From positions 1-64,000 of the forward strand of contig JAJEKV010000287.1 of NCBI GenBank assembly GCA_021234155.1: 64,000 nt of DNA. Direction: 5' to 3'. The stretch is from Isoetes taiwanensis. Lineage: Eukaryota > Streptophyta > Lycopodiopsida > Isoetales > Isoetaceae. The translations under genes were made by a program, and so were the position numbers. Shown here one piece after another: positions 1 to 12,768 of the stretch; within the stretch, counting starts at the first letter, position 1, and every line of letters starts with the position of its first letter. Below the pieces are notes generated by a model, which was not told the DNA's origin, searched no databases, and saw only the letters and a program-made list of their open reading frames with translations.

Positions 1-540
1 CGTCTGTGAAAAAAGCTGAGTTGGCGTCGCTGATTCACGGGGGTTTGGCGTGCGGAAAAGCCCAGCGTCGCTGATATAGTTGTTACTACGGCGTCTGGCA
101 GCATCTGCGACAGCAGCGCTCTTAAAATGACCTAACGTTTATCGCGGCAAATTTGTGCGTATCGCCTGAATTCATAACATTATTAAAGGTATAAAAGCGT
201 CTGATATTGAACCTATCCTGGCGAGAAGTTAAGAGACCCTGCGATTTTCTGAGCTTTAATATAAATCTTAAGAAAATTAAACGCAAAGGGGAAGACAAAG
301 AGTGTGAAATCATGGAGCAGAAAAGAGTTGCTCTAATTTAAGCCTTTGTTGAAGGGAACCATTTCCAGATTTAAAATGCATCATCAAAATATGTTATATT
401 TCTTAGCACATAGTTTACAATGAAAGTTAGTTTGTAATCTTGGTATGTAATTTATACAAGCGGTGGAGGTGGTTCTTCCGGTCCACGGGACTCTAGTACC
501 CTTAGGATGCGACTCTTGTGAGGGTATGATAGCGAGAGGC
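1..540. other. Unassigned stretch, no supported gene
   Basis: I see no coding pattern, RNA gene or repeat with a second copy here. Short ORFs on the minus strand have no recognisable motif. Confidence 0.4.
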
Positions 541-550
541 ACAGCGTTCA

Positions 551-640
551 ATGGCTTGCAGTGCGAGCATTTCTCTATTTCGGGCACCACTGGGCTCTAA
601 ATTCGACAAACTCCACCTCCTCATCTCTTCTTCCTACCAC
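551..640 (+). CDS. Possible first exon of an unrecognised gene
   Basis: An ATG at 551 opens a Ser-rich, basic, hydrophobic stretch beginning MACSASISLFRAPLGSKF. It could be an organelle transit peptide. It meets a strong splice-donor match (CAC then GTAAGT) at about 640-646. The frame stays open to 802, but the part after the donor shows no domain. I do not recognise a family and cannot find a following exon, so this may be chance. Confidence 0.2.
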
Positions 641-809
641 GTAAGTGGAGGTTTGGATTTGTGTAAAGTGCCCTTAGCATTCACTTCCGTAGTTCTTTGC
701 TCCCGAGTTCCTCATTTTCATCGGAAAGGATTCCACGAAACTTATCACGGTCTGATAAAACTTACCTATCTGGGGTCATGTCATTTGAGCGACATTGCGT
801 GACACCTTT

Positions 810-3800
810 AAAGCAAGCTGGCGTGATACTTTGATCGGAAAAGGCATCTAAGATCCGATCTCAGGAAGAAACGCTGTACCAAATTATTAATAGCGCGTAA
901 CCCGATAATGGGACACACGAGAGAGATACTTCGTCTTAGTAACTAATTTCGACTCACTACAAAAGCATCTGGATTTATGCATGTATCTATACGATGTTTA
1001 TCCTTACGGCTGTATTCTTTGGCGACTTCAAATCTGATAAAATTTGCTCATCCAAAGTTTCCGATATCCGGATATCTCAGAAAGTTTGGAATGAATGCTC
1101 CAACAATTGGGCAAGATAATTTAGTGTTGAGTTTCACGTCCTCAATTTGTTCACGACTCCTGTTTTGAGGATAAATTAACTTGGACAAGTGGGTATGGAA
1201 TTGAAGAAAAAACAAAATGCACATAGCAAAATAGTAGTTACAAGAAAATTTGAGATCGATAGTTTGATATTCCTTAAAATATAGAACATTGCAAAGTGGA
1301 CATGAAATTTATACTTAGTAGGCGTTTATAATCAATTATTTTTGCAAAAGGCTAGAGTAAAGTCTAGAGTAAAATATATGTGACGTTTATAATCAAGTAT
1401 TTTGCAAAGGCTAGAAGTAAAATATATGTGGTTCTCGATTGCCATTTCATAATGCTTTTAGGTTAATTCCATGAATTTGAAGTTTATTTGCATTTTGTTG
1501 TTTTGTCCCTCCACAAACAAAGCGATGCAAATATATAAAATACAAAATAAGCTTGAACTAAGATAAGCTTCAACTAAAGATAAATAGAGAAGACTAAAAA
1601 AGCTCTCTTTGAATTGTGGTCATGGAGAATTTCTTTACCTTTGGCTTCCATGTCTCTGATCTGACCTCTAAGCTCCTATGTTTCTTGCAACAACATTATA
1701 CGAGGCATGACATAGTGTAATTATACTACCATGCATTAAAAGTAAAAATGTGAACAAATTTTTAAAGTAAATGTGAACAAAAGCGTCATGCATCAAAAGG
1801 TAGCGTAGACAAATTTAAAAAATGTGAACAAATGCATTAAAGAAGTAAATGTGAACAAATTTATTAAAAGTAAATGTGAACAAAAATCAATGTATCCACA
1901 TGACTATCATTTCACAGTTACCAACTTTTTGCCCGGCTGTTTCCTTCTAATTCTATCATATAAAAGAAGATTATTATTATTGTTCATAGCAAGATGGGCT
2001 CATTAGGCGGTCGACTAGAATTAGATGAATTGAACCATTTTTATAGTGTACGGTTCTTAAGTAAATTTCCATGCAGCAGTTAGCAATTACCAAAATACTC
2101 CTCCTAAAACAAAAAGCATTTACCGCTTTAACTCCCCAAACACTTTCGATTAATTGGCGGGGTTGATCCCTTGATCTTTAAAATTGAATCAAGTGCCGGA
2201 GACAAATTTTTACTTAGTAGATTTGCTAATGATAATATGATCTTAAACTATTTTTGAATTGGCTTCATAATGTAAGCTGCGCAATGGAATCCTGCGAGTT
2301 GTAGCCCTAAAAAAGGAGCCGAGAAGTTGAGTTAAGAGAGAGAGAGGTGCCTTTGCGGTGCTTTATCTTAGGGCAGCTTTGGCATCTTTCGGTTTTGGGG
2401 ATGTTGACTTCATAACATCTTAGAGACATGGTATGCAGTTGTGGAAGGGGTGAAAGGCTTTCATAATGCAGAATTATGGCGGCTCATTTTGTTAACATTT
2501 AGCGACCTTAAGTGTACATAGAAAGAATTCACATGAGGATTTCGGGGGAGACTTGTGACTCCTCATAGGAGTGTTCTACAACTTTCTAGGAGATCATCAT
2601 TTTGAAAATTGATGTATATTTTGTGATGGCGATAATGGAATACTACATTACGTTCGGAACATCTTATGGTGTTAAGCTTGATAAACCTTCCTTACTTGGC
2701 AAAAAAATGTTGATTGTGGTGTCAGGTTTTTACTTTATTTTTATTTTGTCGGGCTATGCAGCATATCACCATAATCATAAGCATCCCCGCATCAAAAGAA
2801 ATTATCGAGGTAATAGAAAGAGGCAGATTCGATTGATTATGCCTTAAAATTTTGCATCGACTCTTATTTTTATGATTATGTTAAAAAATGCTCTTATTAA
2901 GTAAAAATACCCCTTTAATTTTTGGAAAAATTTAAAAATGCCCACGTATTTTGAGGTATTTGTGAAAATGCCCTTGTGTTGCAAAATTACTAAATTGCTC
3001 TAATTCTCGGTCAAAGCATGATCAATTTTGTTCCCTTTCCCATGTTGGCCGCATCCTTACATCTCTGATAGGTTGAAAAGAACTCGACTCTAGCCTATGG
3101 CTTTGCCTTACAAAATGAAGGATTATGAGGATTATTGTTACTTTAAAATTAGAGGCCGAGATTACATAGTTTTCCTTAAAGATCGGTACCCGGGAGGAGA
3201 AATCGGAGAGTATATTTATTCTTTCGCCCATCTCGGCGATCTTGGTTTTCTATGAGTTTGTGATTTTGGAGATTTGAACTTCTGCTAATGATCTAAGAAG
3301 ATTACAAGCCGGTTCTCGAAATAGCTTTATAGTTGTCGGTATAGGCATGACCTGTGAGCTTGTTCTTGGGAGAAAGCGAACCTTTGGGTATACCAGTTGT
3401 TAGAAATAGGTAAGATTACGTAGAAAGAAAATTAGGTTAAGCAAGACAACATGGATCCATATGCTCAAAATGTGGGCGAATTTACTTGAGTTGTGAGAAA
3501 AAAATCGAGGGATATAGAGACTTTGGAGCGGCAAACCATTTTGCAATGCCTTACTTGATAAAAACAAAAAAGATCATGATGGTGTAAGTAGCCCTGATTA
3601 TTAAGGAACATTTTGACAATTTCTTCAAATGGAAGGGCATTTTGACAAATACTCAAAAATATGAGGGGCATTTTTAATTTTTTATAATTTTTTCCTCACG
3701 GTGACCTAAACCTAAATGGGCCAAGTCGAAGAGGCGGGCGCCACATTCCGACACCCCATTCCATGAAAATCTGGCCCGGGGAGCTGGAGGCTGACATTGC

Positions 3801-4200
3801 CCACCACCACCATTCATTCTACTTTTGCATAGTGGTGGGCGCTACTACGATTAATGGCGTTGCAAAAAGCAGGGTAAGGATGTAATGTATTTTCTTCCCA
3901 AAAGGGTTGGGTTTGGAGCATTTTGCATATGAAGCCGGGTGCAGTGCGAGATCAATCTCGAACTTGAGCATCTCTTGAACCAAGCTCACGAGCCTTTTCT
4001 TGCGAGGCGGTAATTTCCTCCATCAACCCGAATACGTTTGCCTCTGTTTTGCCTCTTTTTTCATCATGCTTAAATCTTATGGTTACCGAAAGATTGTGCT
4101 TTGTGAAGTTGCCAATGATGTAGATTTTTTGAGGTACATAAGCATAGCGAATCTATTACTGAATTTACGATACTATTTAGGGGCGGATTCAGATTTTTTT
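810..4200. other. AT-rich intergenic DNA with short tandem duplications
   Basis: No gene is supported. At about 1322-1428 a unit of roughly 60 bp (GTTTATAATCAA...GCAAAGGCTAGA) occurs twice. At about 1740-1885 the phrase AAGTAAATGTGAACAAA recurs several times at irregular spacing. The rest is AT-rich with short ORFs lacking any recognisable domain. Confidence 0.5.
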
Positions 4201-4229
4201 GGTTATAATGAAAGCTTTTCTTGTTTGGG

Positions 4230-4406
4230 ATCTTGCACATTCATTTTTTACTTTGGGAAGACTATTATATTTCAAATAATTTAAATTACTTCATTCTTGA
4301 AGGCTTCATATTTTATTGGGAGCATGTGAACTTCTTCACCTTGAAATGGCTTTACAAGCATGTTCATGGTGTCCATCATGAGTATGTTTTCACGCATAGA
4401 GCAAAG
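4230..4406 (+). pseudogene. Sterol 4-alpha-methyl-oxidase-like exon relic
   Basis: The translation around 4287-4400 reads YFILEGFIFYWEH, then KWLYKHVHGVHHEY. This matches the central region of the ERG25/SMO fatty-acid-hydroxylase family, where the HVHxVHH motif is one of the iron-binding histidine boxes. Intact enzymes are ER membrane proteins that remove C-4 methyl groups from sterol precursors. Just upstream, a second frame (FGKTIIFQII, ending at a stop at 4284) looks like the preceding residues, so a frameshift separates them. A donor-like AAAG|GTGAGC follows at 4406. I found no exons for the other histidine boxes within several kb. This is most likely an isolated fragment, although a gene with distant exons is possible. 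Confidence 0.5.
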
Positions 4407-7400
4407 GTGAGCACTGTAAATGGCTTTCCATTTTTCTTGCATTGTAAATGGTTTTCTAGTTATTCTGGTTGTTAATGCTTTTTAATTTAATGCATTAATA
4501 AGTTTATTCTGTTGTTGATTCTCCACGAATTTGCTAGCTTGGATACGGAAGAACATTTGGATTTGTGTGGCTTGTGTTTATTTATCGTCTCGAGTTTTCC
4601 TTACCACAATAATGCGATGCTTCCATTTTTTTTATTCTTTGCTTGATGTCTTCTTGTCGTAAAATTTGAAATGTAGTTGCCCTTTAGAAGCTAACTCAAA
4701 CAAAGTATTAATTGACTAGTGAATGGATGATCATCTGTTTTGGGGATTGCCAGTTGTTCTTTTTGTGCTTTCGACATCAATATATGTGGCGGGGAGGTTT
4801 CATTTACTACAAATAAAGGAGTTCTTCCTATCGTTTAGTGGCATTGATGTTCATTTGGATCATTTGCAAATACGGTCTACAACATATCCCTTGGTTAGCT
4901 TGGGAAATGGGTTACGATCATCGGTTCTTTTCGAAATGGTGCATGGCAAGGTTCATTTATCTCTTTTCTTTTTAGTTCTTATATGCTCTTTGGCAAGTCC
5001 GGTAAGTATGGGTTGTTTTTTTACACTATAGCTATGCAAGGCAAGCAAGCGTAAGCTTGGGATTATTTGGCATATGATTTTGTTGGGCTTCCATAGACTT
5101 CATCATAACACCATGAACATGTTTTGCATGCATTTTAGATTTGTAGAAGCATCGAGGGTGTTCTTTGGAGCCTTACCGCAGGCCTTAAGTAGGCAACCAT
5201 TAGTCGATTTAAAGATAACACAATATAATGTATAGTTCGCGATGGGTTTTATTTTAACATTGGCAATGCATTTTGTAGGATGCCCCGATGGCGAGAACTG
5301 GCAGCGGCTATTTCAACTGCCTTGGTAACATGAAACTTCACGTGGTCTATGGGAGGGTCTTCTAAGTATAGATCACGATGGTGATAATAGATGGCTCATC
5401 ATTTATTTTGAAAGACTAACTATTCAGCGTGTATATAGTGACTCGGAGGTATGGTTTAAAATAGCTTAGTATACATATACAAGTAGTTTTATTTAATAAA
5501 TTATAGTAGGTCATTTTTTGAATAAAATGTCTTGGGAGGATAAGTCAGATATGAAGAAAGTGATTTAGTGCATGACTAAAAGTATCCACTTTGGGTATAA
5601 TGCACAATATATATGGATTAAAATGGGGTTCAAATCCTCACTTAAGCTTTGATTTATTTGTTTTATTATTTTTGATCTTGCAAGCTTTTAGAAACCACTA
5701 GTCATATACCTAGGCTTTTGGAAAACAAGGCGGTAGTAGATAATATATACTTGAGATAACACACCAATTATGAAGGGTTTGAACAAAAAAACCACTACAA
5801 GTTAAGAAAATAAAATTATATGGTGTTATAATAAAAGTATCTTGAAGGGTTTGAACAAAGAAACCACTACAAGTTAAGAAAATAAAAATTATATGGTGTT
5901 ATAATAAAGTATCTTAATCTGCTTCGAAAACAAAACACTAGTGATTTATGACCTTTAACCACTCCATAAAAAACTTACTAAACCAGCCCATACTAAAAGC
6001 ATTCTGGGTTTGATGCATAAACATGCAAGGCTTTAGGCCATTAAACAATCATGACCTATGACATGTAAACACAAGGAGAACCATATAAATTTACCACATC
6101 AATAAGTCATGCTATTTTAGCATTCTAAAAACCGCATTATATATAACAATATATTAAACCCGTCTTATTACCACCATACCCACCACATTCACAAACCATG
6201 CATATAAAGCATTTTATTTAATTATTGCTTTTTAAACATGTTAGAAAACCACCTTAGGTGAACACCATATAAAATTCATATAAGGTTTTAATGATATCAA
6301 CCCACAAAGATGTATTGGGTTTTATTAAGCGGTTTTATATATATATAACTAGGGTAAAACCCATATTGGTTTTAATTTTGGGTGCCTTATGAAACGCTTT
6401 TGCATTCAAGGCATAACAAATTCCATTTTTAATGTCACCCGCGTTCTTTGATTAGGCCCTTGACACGAGTTTCAATGAGGTGGTTTATGAACTTTCTTAC
6501 AAGTCCATATGCTTGTAGTTCATTGCATTTCTCTTCTTTTAATGTTGTATTGGAAAACCTTCACCATATTCGGATATTACATTTGTAATCATGGCTACAT
6601 TCGGATCATAACAAGTTTCACCATATTAAGCATTTCATTCAAGTGAGCTCGAGGTAACATCTTCTTAATGTTCTTTTTAAAAGTTGTTCATTCATTCAAT
6701 GTAATTGTATAAGGCTTCAAATTGTGATCAAATATGTTTTCTCTATACTATAGCTTCTAGCAAGCTCTACATAAGCTTTATCAGGAATGGCGATAAACAA
6801 TTAGAAAAGAACGGTGGAAGATTTTTAACTTACGGACTTAGGTTTATGACATTACCTCGGCGTGACGGAAAAGCGAATTCGGGATATACGGAAAGCAAGT
6901 GCGGCCATGATGGAATTTTGTTGATAGAGCATGCAAGAGAAAAAAGAGAAGGAGAAAGGCCTTTGTTTCCATGCAAAAAGGAAAATAACATTTCAAACAA
7001 GTTTAAAATGAAGCAGCACTAATTTGCTCCAAGCGCACTTTAAAAGGAATCTTTGAAGATTCCTAAAATCTCCCAAAAAGCGCCCTTTTCTTGGTATATT
7101 TGTGACAAGTGTGACAATTTGAATATTTTAGGCACCATTTTTGGGAGAATTTGAACTCGACTTCCATTCAAAATTGTTTTGGTACCATTTTTGGCCCCTA
7201 GTTTGGTTTGAGAAATAGTAATATTTTTAAGGACAAAACAAAATAGACATTGAAAAAAAGCACAAGCTAAGGTGCCCAAAAACCTATTTAGTTCAAAGTT
7301 TATGAATTCACTACAAAATTATGAACAAAATTGCAAAAAATGCAACACATTTTGATATTGCCTCAATGAAACAAATATTTTCACCTTAAAAGTATGCCTC

Positions 7401-7544
7401 ACCTTGTGAGTTGAAGTCGAAGATGCTGGCGGCTTTTGCCTTATACACTTGCTCTAATTTGCTCCTCCGACTTGCTATAGACTTACGTATCTGCGATGGC
7501 GGCGTATGTATCAATGCGGACTTTTTAAACTTTGTAATTTATTT
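4407..7544. other. Intergenic DNA with a 72-bp tandem duplication
   Basis: No gene is supported. A unit starting GAAGGGTTTGAACAAA is present twice, at about 5772 and 5844, with small differences. ORFs at 4723-5031 and 6705-7022 are open but show no recognisable domain and have no second copy in the window. Confidence 0.45.
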
Positions 7545-8424
7545 GTTCTCTGTAGTCCTTAGTTTCTTCAAATAAATTTCAAGATGGTATAAATTTATAC
7601 CTCAATAGATAGTAATATGTGGACATAGTATGCTAGAGGTTTATACCGGTATAAATTTATACATAAAGAAGAACAAGCGGTATAGATTTATACAACAAAA
7701 GAACTTCGGCGGTATAAATTTATCTGACAAAAGGACGGCGGTATAAATTTATATCGCCAAAGAGGATTCCGGCGGTATAAATTTATCACATAAAGGTTTT
7801 CTCGGTATAAATTTATACCAAAAAATATATATATATGTATATTATATAAATATATAATATATATATAGCATATATATTTACATATATATATCGAAAAAAG
7901 AGAACTCTTGCGGTATAAATCTATACGAGAGACTTCTCTTGGTATAAATTTATACCATTTTTTTTATATATATACAAATATGTGAGCGTATATATATTGA
8001 ATATCGATATATATATATGTTCTTATGTTTGTCCTCTATATCGGCCAGATTGTCCAGAGATCCTACGGCTCACGCATTGGCTTTGGGGGGTATCCTGCGG
8101 CGATCTGCAGGAGTTTGTGTATAGACTATATGTGGCGATCCTACGGTCGGGGTTGATTTGATCACGATGCATTGGATTAGAGATCCCTCGGCCCACATTA
8201 CTTTTTGGGACATCCTATAGTGCACATGGCTTTGGGAATTATATGTAATCTATAATGTCAAGTTGTTCTTAGATCTTGATGTCGATCTAGGATCCTCGGC
8301 TCATGTTGCTTTAGATTTTTGCCACATAACGATCTCGGCCCTTGATCGGGCCTAAGATTTCGGCCCAACGTTGAATGCTCATCCTTTAAGGAAAGGCTTT
8401 TTAAAATTTTTATATTTGTGTGGG

Positions 8425-8481
8425 GGATTTGAACCACGGATTTTATTGACCCCCCGACCCCCCATTCTAACCACTAGACCA
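8425..8481 (-). other. tRNA-like A and B boxes inside repeat R1
   Basis: Read on the minus strand, TGGTCTAGTGG at 8481-8471 matches a pol III A box and GGTTCAAATCC at 8435-8425 matches a B box. The cloverleaf is not convincing, so this is a tRNA-derived SINE or promoter relic rather than a tRNA gene. The same boxes are kept in R2. Confidence 0.55.
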
Positions 8482-8569
8482 AGCATTAATTCTACATGAA
8501 TAATTTATGTTTCAAAATATACTTAAGGGTAACAATCCGGTTAAGATAAAATGGGTATAACATTCTAAC

Positions 8570-9290
8570 TAGTTCAAAATAGTTCTAGAATGTTACGGAA
8601 GGCTCTAGAAAGTTCTAGAATCTTCTAGAAAGTTCCAAAATATTCTAGAAAATTCTAGAACTTAATTGGAGGAATCTGGAAAATTCTTCGAAAGTTTCAA
8701 ATTGTTCTAATATGGGTTCTAGAATTTAGAGAATGTAGGAATCCATGGGAAGGTAAGAGAATCTAGGGAAATACTTCTAGAGAAAGTTCTAGGATATTTT
8801 AAAAAGTCTGGGAATGTTCGAGAGAAAGTCTTAGAATGTTAAAAAAGCCTTAGAATGTTCTAAAAAGTTCTAGAATGTAAAGGAATCGGGGAGAATCTAG
8901 CGAGAATCTAAAGAAAATCTCATAAAATGTGAGAGAATCTAGGGAAAATATTTACAAGCCTAAGAATCTCTGCCAAATCTAGGGGATCTAAGGAATCTTC
9001 ATAAAATCTAAGGCAATCTAGGAAAATGTTGATGAAATCTTAGATGTATCTAAGGGAATCTTTATAGAATCTCTTTGAATCTCATATAATGGAAAAGGAA
9101 CCTAAGGCAATCTCATAAAATCTAAAAAGGGATCTAAAAGGGAATCTAAGGGGATCGTCATAGAATCTTGGAGAATCTCGAGCAATCTAATGGAATCTAG
9201 AGGGAATCTTATAAAATTTAGGAATCTCCACGGAAACCTAAAAAGAGAACCTTGGTAGAATCTTAGAGAATCCATGAATTTAGAGTATTC
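8570..9290. repeat. Degenerate GAATCT/TCTAGAA short-phrase array
   Basis: Phrases such as GAATCTAAGG and GTTCTAGAA recur every 10-20 bases without a strict period. The same array is present in R2 (39,500-40,250). Reverse-oriented relatives (AGATTC) lie at 15,590-15,860 and 36,060-36,425. Confidence 0.7.
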
Positions 9291-9430
9291 TCAAGACATT
9301 CTTTTTTTTAGAATGTAGGAGCCGCGACAAGAACTTGCGGCATAGGAACATGCTAAAACTTCGAACATGCCTTGGTATAGTTAAAGCATTAAATTTCTTG
9401 TATATATGTATTAACATGTATAAGATGTAT

Positions 9431-9544
<114 letters not shown>

Positions 9545-9638
9545 TTGTCCAAAGGGCGTGCGACAGTAGAACCCCTCAAAACTCCTTTCCTATTTCTTTG
9601 AAACAAAAACAAAAAAAAAACAATTTAGACAAATCTCC

Positions 9639-10046
9639 CTCTCTCTCTCTCTCTTCTCTCTCTCTTCTCTCCCTATCTTTTCCCTCTCTCCTTCCTGTCA
9701 TCCTCTCTCTCTCTCCTCTCTCTTCCCTCATCTAGAAAGGGCCCCCTCTTTCTCTATCTTCTCTCTCTCTATATTTCTCTCTCCGTCTCCCTCCTTTCTC
9801 TCTCCTCTTTTGCTCTCTCCCTTTTCCTTCCTCTCTTCTCCTTCCTCTCCCCTTTCTCTCTCTTCCCTCTCTTCTCTCCTCCTCTCTCTCTCTCTTCCCT
9901 TTTTTTTCCATCTCTCTCTCCTCTCCCTCTGTTTCTCCCCTCTTTCTCTATCTTCTCTATTTCTCTCTCTCTCATCCTCTCTCTTCTCTCTTCTCTCTCT
10001 CTCTCTGTCTCTTCCCTCTCTCCTTTCTCTCTCCTCTCTCTCTCTA
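9639..10046 (+). repeat. Polypyrimidine (CT)n-rich tract
   Basis: Almost uninterrupted C/T on the plus strand, with CTCTCT runs and TTTTCC interruptions. Long ORFs here on either strand are low-complexity artefacts. Confidence 0.95.
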
Positions 10047-10179
10047 AAGTATTATCCATAAGGAGCCTACTTACACCTACTACCATGCAAGTCCATATAC
10101 ACAATACACACCCATCATACCCATCACACTTACTACCAATTCCAAAGCATTACCTCCAAAGAATATTCTATTTTGAGCA

Positions 10180-11190
10180 TTTGCAGGGTTTTCAAAGAAA
10201 CTTTTACTTTTAGACTGAGGTGCTTTTAGGCATGGGTGTTTGCCCTATAGCATTTAGAACATTCTAGAACATTCTATTTTGAGTTTTTGCAAAGTTTTGC
10301 AAACTTTTCTATTTTTAGACTACGTACTTTTCTATTTTTTTAGTACGACATGCTTACCCTAGAGCATCAGGAAAACATTTTAGGACATTCTATTTGAGTT
10401 TTACAAAGTTTAAGCAAAACCTTCTATTTTTAGACTAAAACTTTTCTATTTTTTAGACTAAAGGTGCTTACTTTTGAGCATTCCAGAACATTCTATTTTG
10501 AGCATTTGCAAAGTTTCCAAAAACTTTCTATTTTTGGATTGAGGTGTTTACCCATGAGCGTCTACAACATTCCAAAACATTCTATTTTGAGCATTTGCAG
10601 TCTTAAAAACTTTCTATTTTTAGATTGAAACTTTTCTATTTTTTAGGTCGAGGGTGCTTTTCTAAAGTATGTCAATTCTAAAGTATCACCCATGTGAAGC
10701 TTACACACATCCTTTGAGCATTTGCAACATTCTAGAACATTCTATTTTGAGCATTTGCAAAGTTTTAAAAAACTTTCTATTTTTGGATTGAGGTGCTTAC
10801 CCATGAGCATCTGCAACATTCCATAACATTCTATGTTGAGCATTTGCAAAGTTTCAAAAAACTTTCTATTTTTAGATTGAAACTTTCTATTTCTAGACTG
10901 AGGTGCTTGCACATGAGCACCTGGAACATTCAAGAACATTCTATTTTGAGCATTTGCAAAGTTCAAAAACTTTCTATTTTTAGACTGAAACTTTCTATTT
11001 TTAGGAACAGGCTTGCCCATGAGCATCTGGAACATTCCACAACATTCTATTTTGAGCATTTGCAAAGTTTCAAAAAACTTTCTATTTTTAGACTGAAACT
11101 TTCTATTTTTAGACTGAGGTGCTTACTCATGAGCTCCTGGAACATTCTAGGACATTCCAAGAGGTTCTAGAACATTCTAGAACATCCTAG
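10180..11190. repeat. Satellite array, unit about 90-110 bp, block 1
   Basis: Repeating phrases in fixed order: ACATTCTATTTTGAGCATTT, GCAAAGTTTC, AACTTTCTATTTTTAGACTG, GAGGTGCTTACCCATGAGCA, GGAACATTC. Some units hold a second CTTTCTATTTTTAGACTG phrase, which explains the two unit lengths. The same satellite recurs at 13,905-15,170. Continuous ORFs across it are chance. Confidence 0.85.
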
Positions 11191-11229
11191 AGTATCCTTG
11201 AATTAATTAAGCCCCAGCCTTAACTAAGT

Positions 11230-11234
11230 ATGGA

Positions 11235-11305
<71 letters not shown>

Positions 11306-12110
11306 CCTTCCTTCTCTCTCTTCTATCTCTCTCCTCTCTCTCCCTCTTTTCCTCTCTCTCCTCTCTCTCCCTCTTTTCCTCCCTCTCTATTTCTCCCCTC
11401 TTTCTCTATCTTTCTCTCTCTTTTCTATTCCTCTCTCTCTTTCTTCTCCCTCCTCTCTCTTCTCTCTCCTCTCTCTTCCCTCTCTCCTTTTTCTTTTCTC
11501 TCTCCTCTTTCTCCTCTCTCTCTCCTCTCTCCCCTATCTCTCCTCTCTCTCCCCCCTATCTCTTCGCTCTCTCCTCTCCCTCTTTTTCTCTCTCCTCTTG
11601 TTCCCTCTTCTCCCTTTTTCTCATCTCTCTCTCTCTGCCTCTCTTCCTTCATCTCTCTCTCCTCCTCTCTTCTCTCTATCTTCTCTCTCTCTCTATCTCT
11701 CTCTGTCTCCCTCCTTTCTATCTTCTCTCTCCTCTCTCCCTATCTCTCTCTCCCCTTTTTCCCTTCTCTCTCTCCTATCTCTCTCCTCTCCCTCTATTTC
11801 TCCTCTCTCTCTATTACTCCCCTCTCTGTCTATCTTTTTCTCTCTCTCTCCTCTCTCTTCCCCTCTCCTTCTCTCTCTCTTCTCGCTCCTCTCTCTTCTC
11901 TCTCCTCTCTCTTCCCTCTCTCCTTTCTCTCTTCTCTCTCCTCTCTCTCTCCTCTGTCTTCTTTCCCTCTCTCTCTTTTAGCTCTCCTCTCTCTTTCTTC
12001 TCTCCCCTCTCTCTTCTTTACCCCCCTCTCTCTCTCCCCTCCATCTATCTCTCTCTCTCTCTCTCTCCTCTCTCTCCTCTCTCCCCTCATCTTTCCCTCT
12101 TCTCTTTCTA
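11230..12110 (+). repeat. Polypyrimidine (CT)n-rich tract
   Basis: It starts with a pure (CT)n run of about 70 bp and continues as C/T-only sequence for nearly 900 bp. The left flank (CCAGCCTTAACTAAGTATGG) is the same as that before the two SINEs at 12.2 and 15.2 kb. Confidence 0.95.
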
Positions 12111-12221
12111 GCTTTATTCTAGAACATTCTAGAAAGAACTTTTAACGTCAAGGCCTTTAATTAACCAAAGGAATTTCCATTGCCCCAGCCTTAACTAAAT
12201 ATGGACTTCCTATTCTATCAA

Positions 12222-12430
12222 GAAAAGACTGGTTGGTTTAGTGGTAAGGGTGGGGGGTTTGGGGGGCAATGTCTAGGGTTCAAGTCCATGGTAAACCAAA
12301 ATAATTTTGTCCACCAAACTTGGGGCTTTGAGAGGCCAAGGCCCGCCACGGGACCGTGACCCAGTTTAGACCGCCCGTGGGCGCGCCAAGTAGCCGTCAG
12401 GATGGGCCGGATTTCTTTCACATACATACG
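12222..12430 (+). mobile_element. tRNA-derived SINE-like element, copy 1
   Basis: It carries an A-box match TGGTTTAGTGG at 12,234-12,244 and a B-box match GGTTCAAGTCC at 12,277-12,287. A unique tail follows (TTTTGTCCACCAAACTTGGG...GGCCAAGGCCC). A second copy lies at 15,225-15,465 with the same order and flank. Pol III boxes plus an unrelated tail define a SINE. The 3' end is set only by the end of similarity, and I see no clear target-site duplication. Confidence 0.75.
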
Positions 12431-12524
12431 TATAATACGTTATAATGCTTTGGGCGCTATTTTTTTGCTCCTTTCCTCGGCTCGGCCGGCCTCGTAAAAA
12501 CTTCTATTTTAGGCCCACCCGTGC

Positions 12525-12719
12525 CCTATCTCCCTCTCTCCTCTCTCTCTCTTCTCTCTCCTCTCTCTCTTCTCTCTCCTATCTCTTCCTTCTCTCCTTT
12601 CTTCTCTCTCCTCTCTCTTCCCTCATCTCCCCTCTGTCTCTCTCTCTCTCTTCTCTCTCCTCCCTCCCTCCCTCTCCCTCCCTCTCTCTCTTCTCTCTCC
12701 TTTCTCTTGTGTCTCTCTC

Positions 12720-12768
<49 letters not shown>

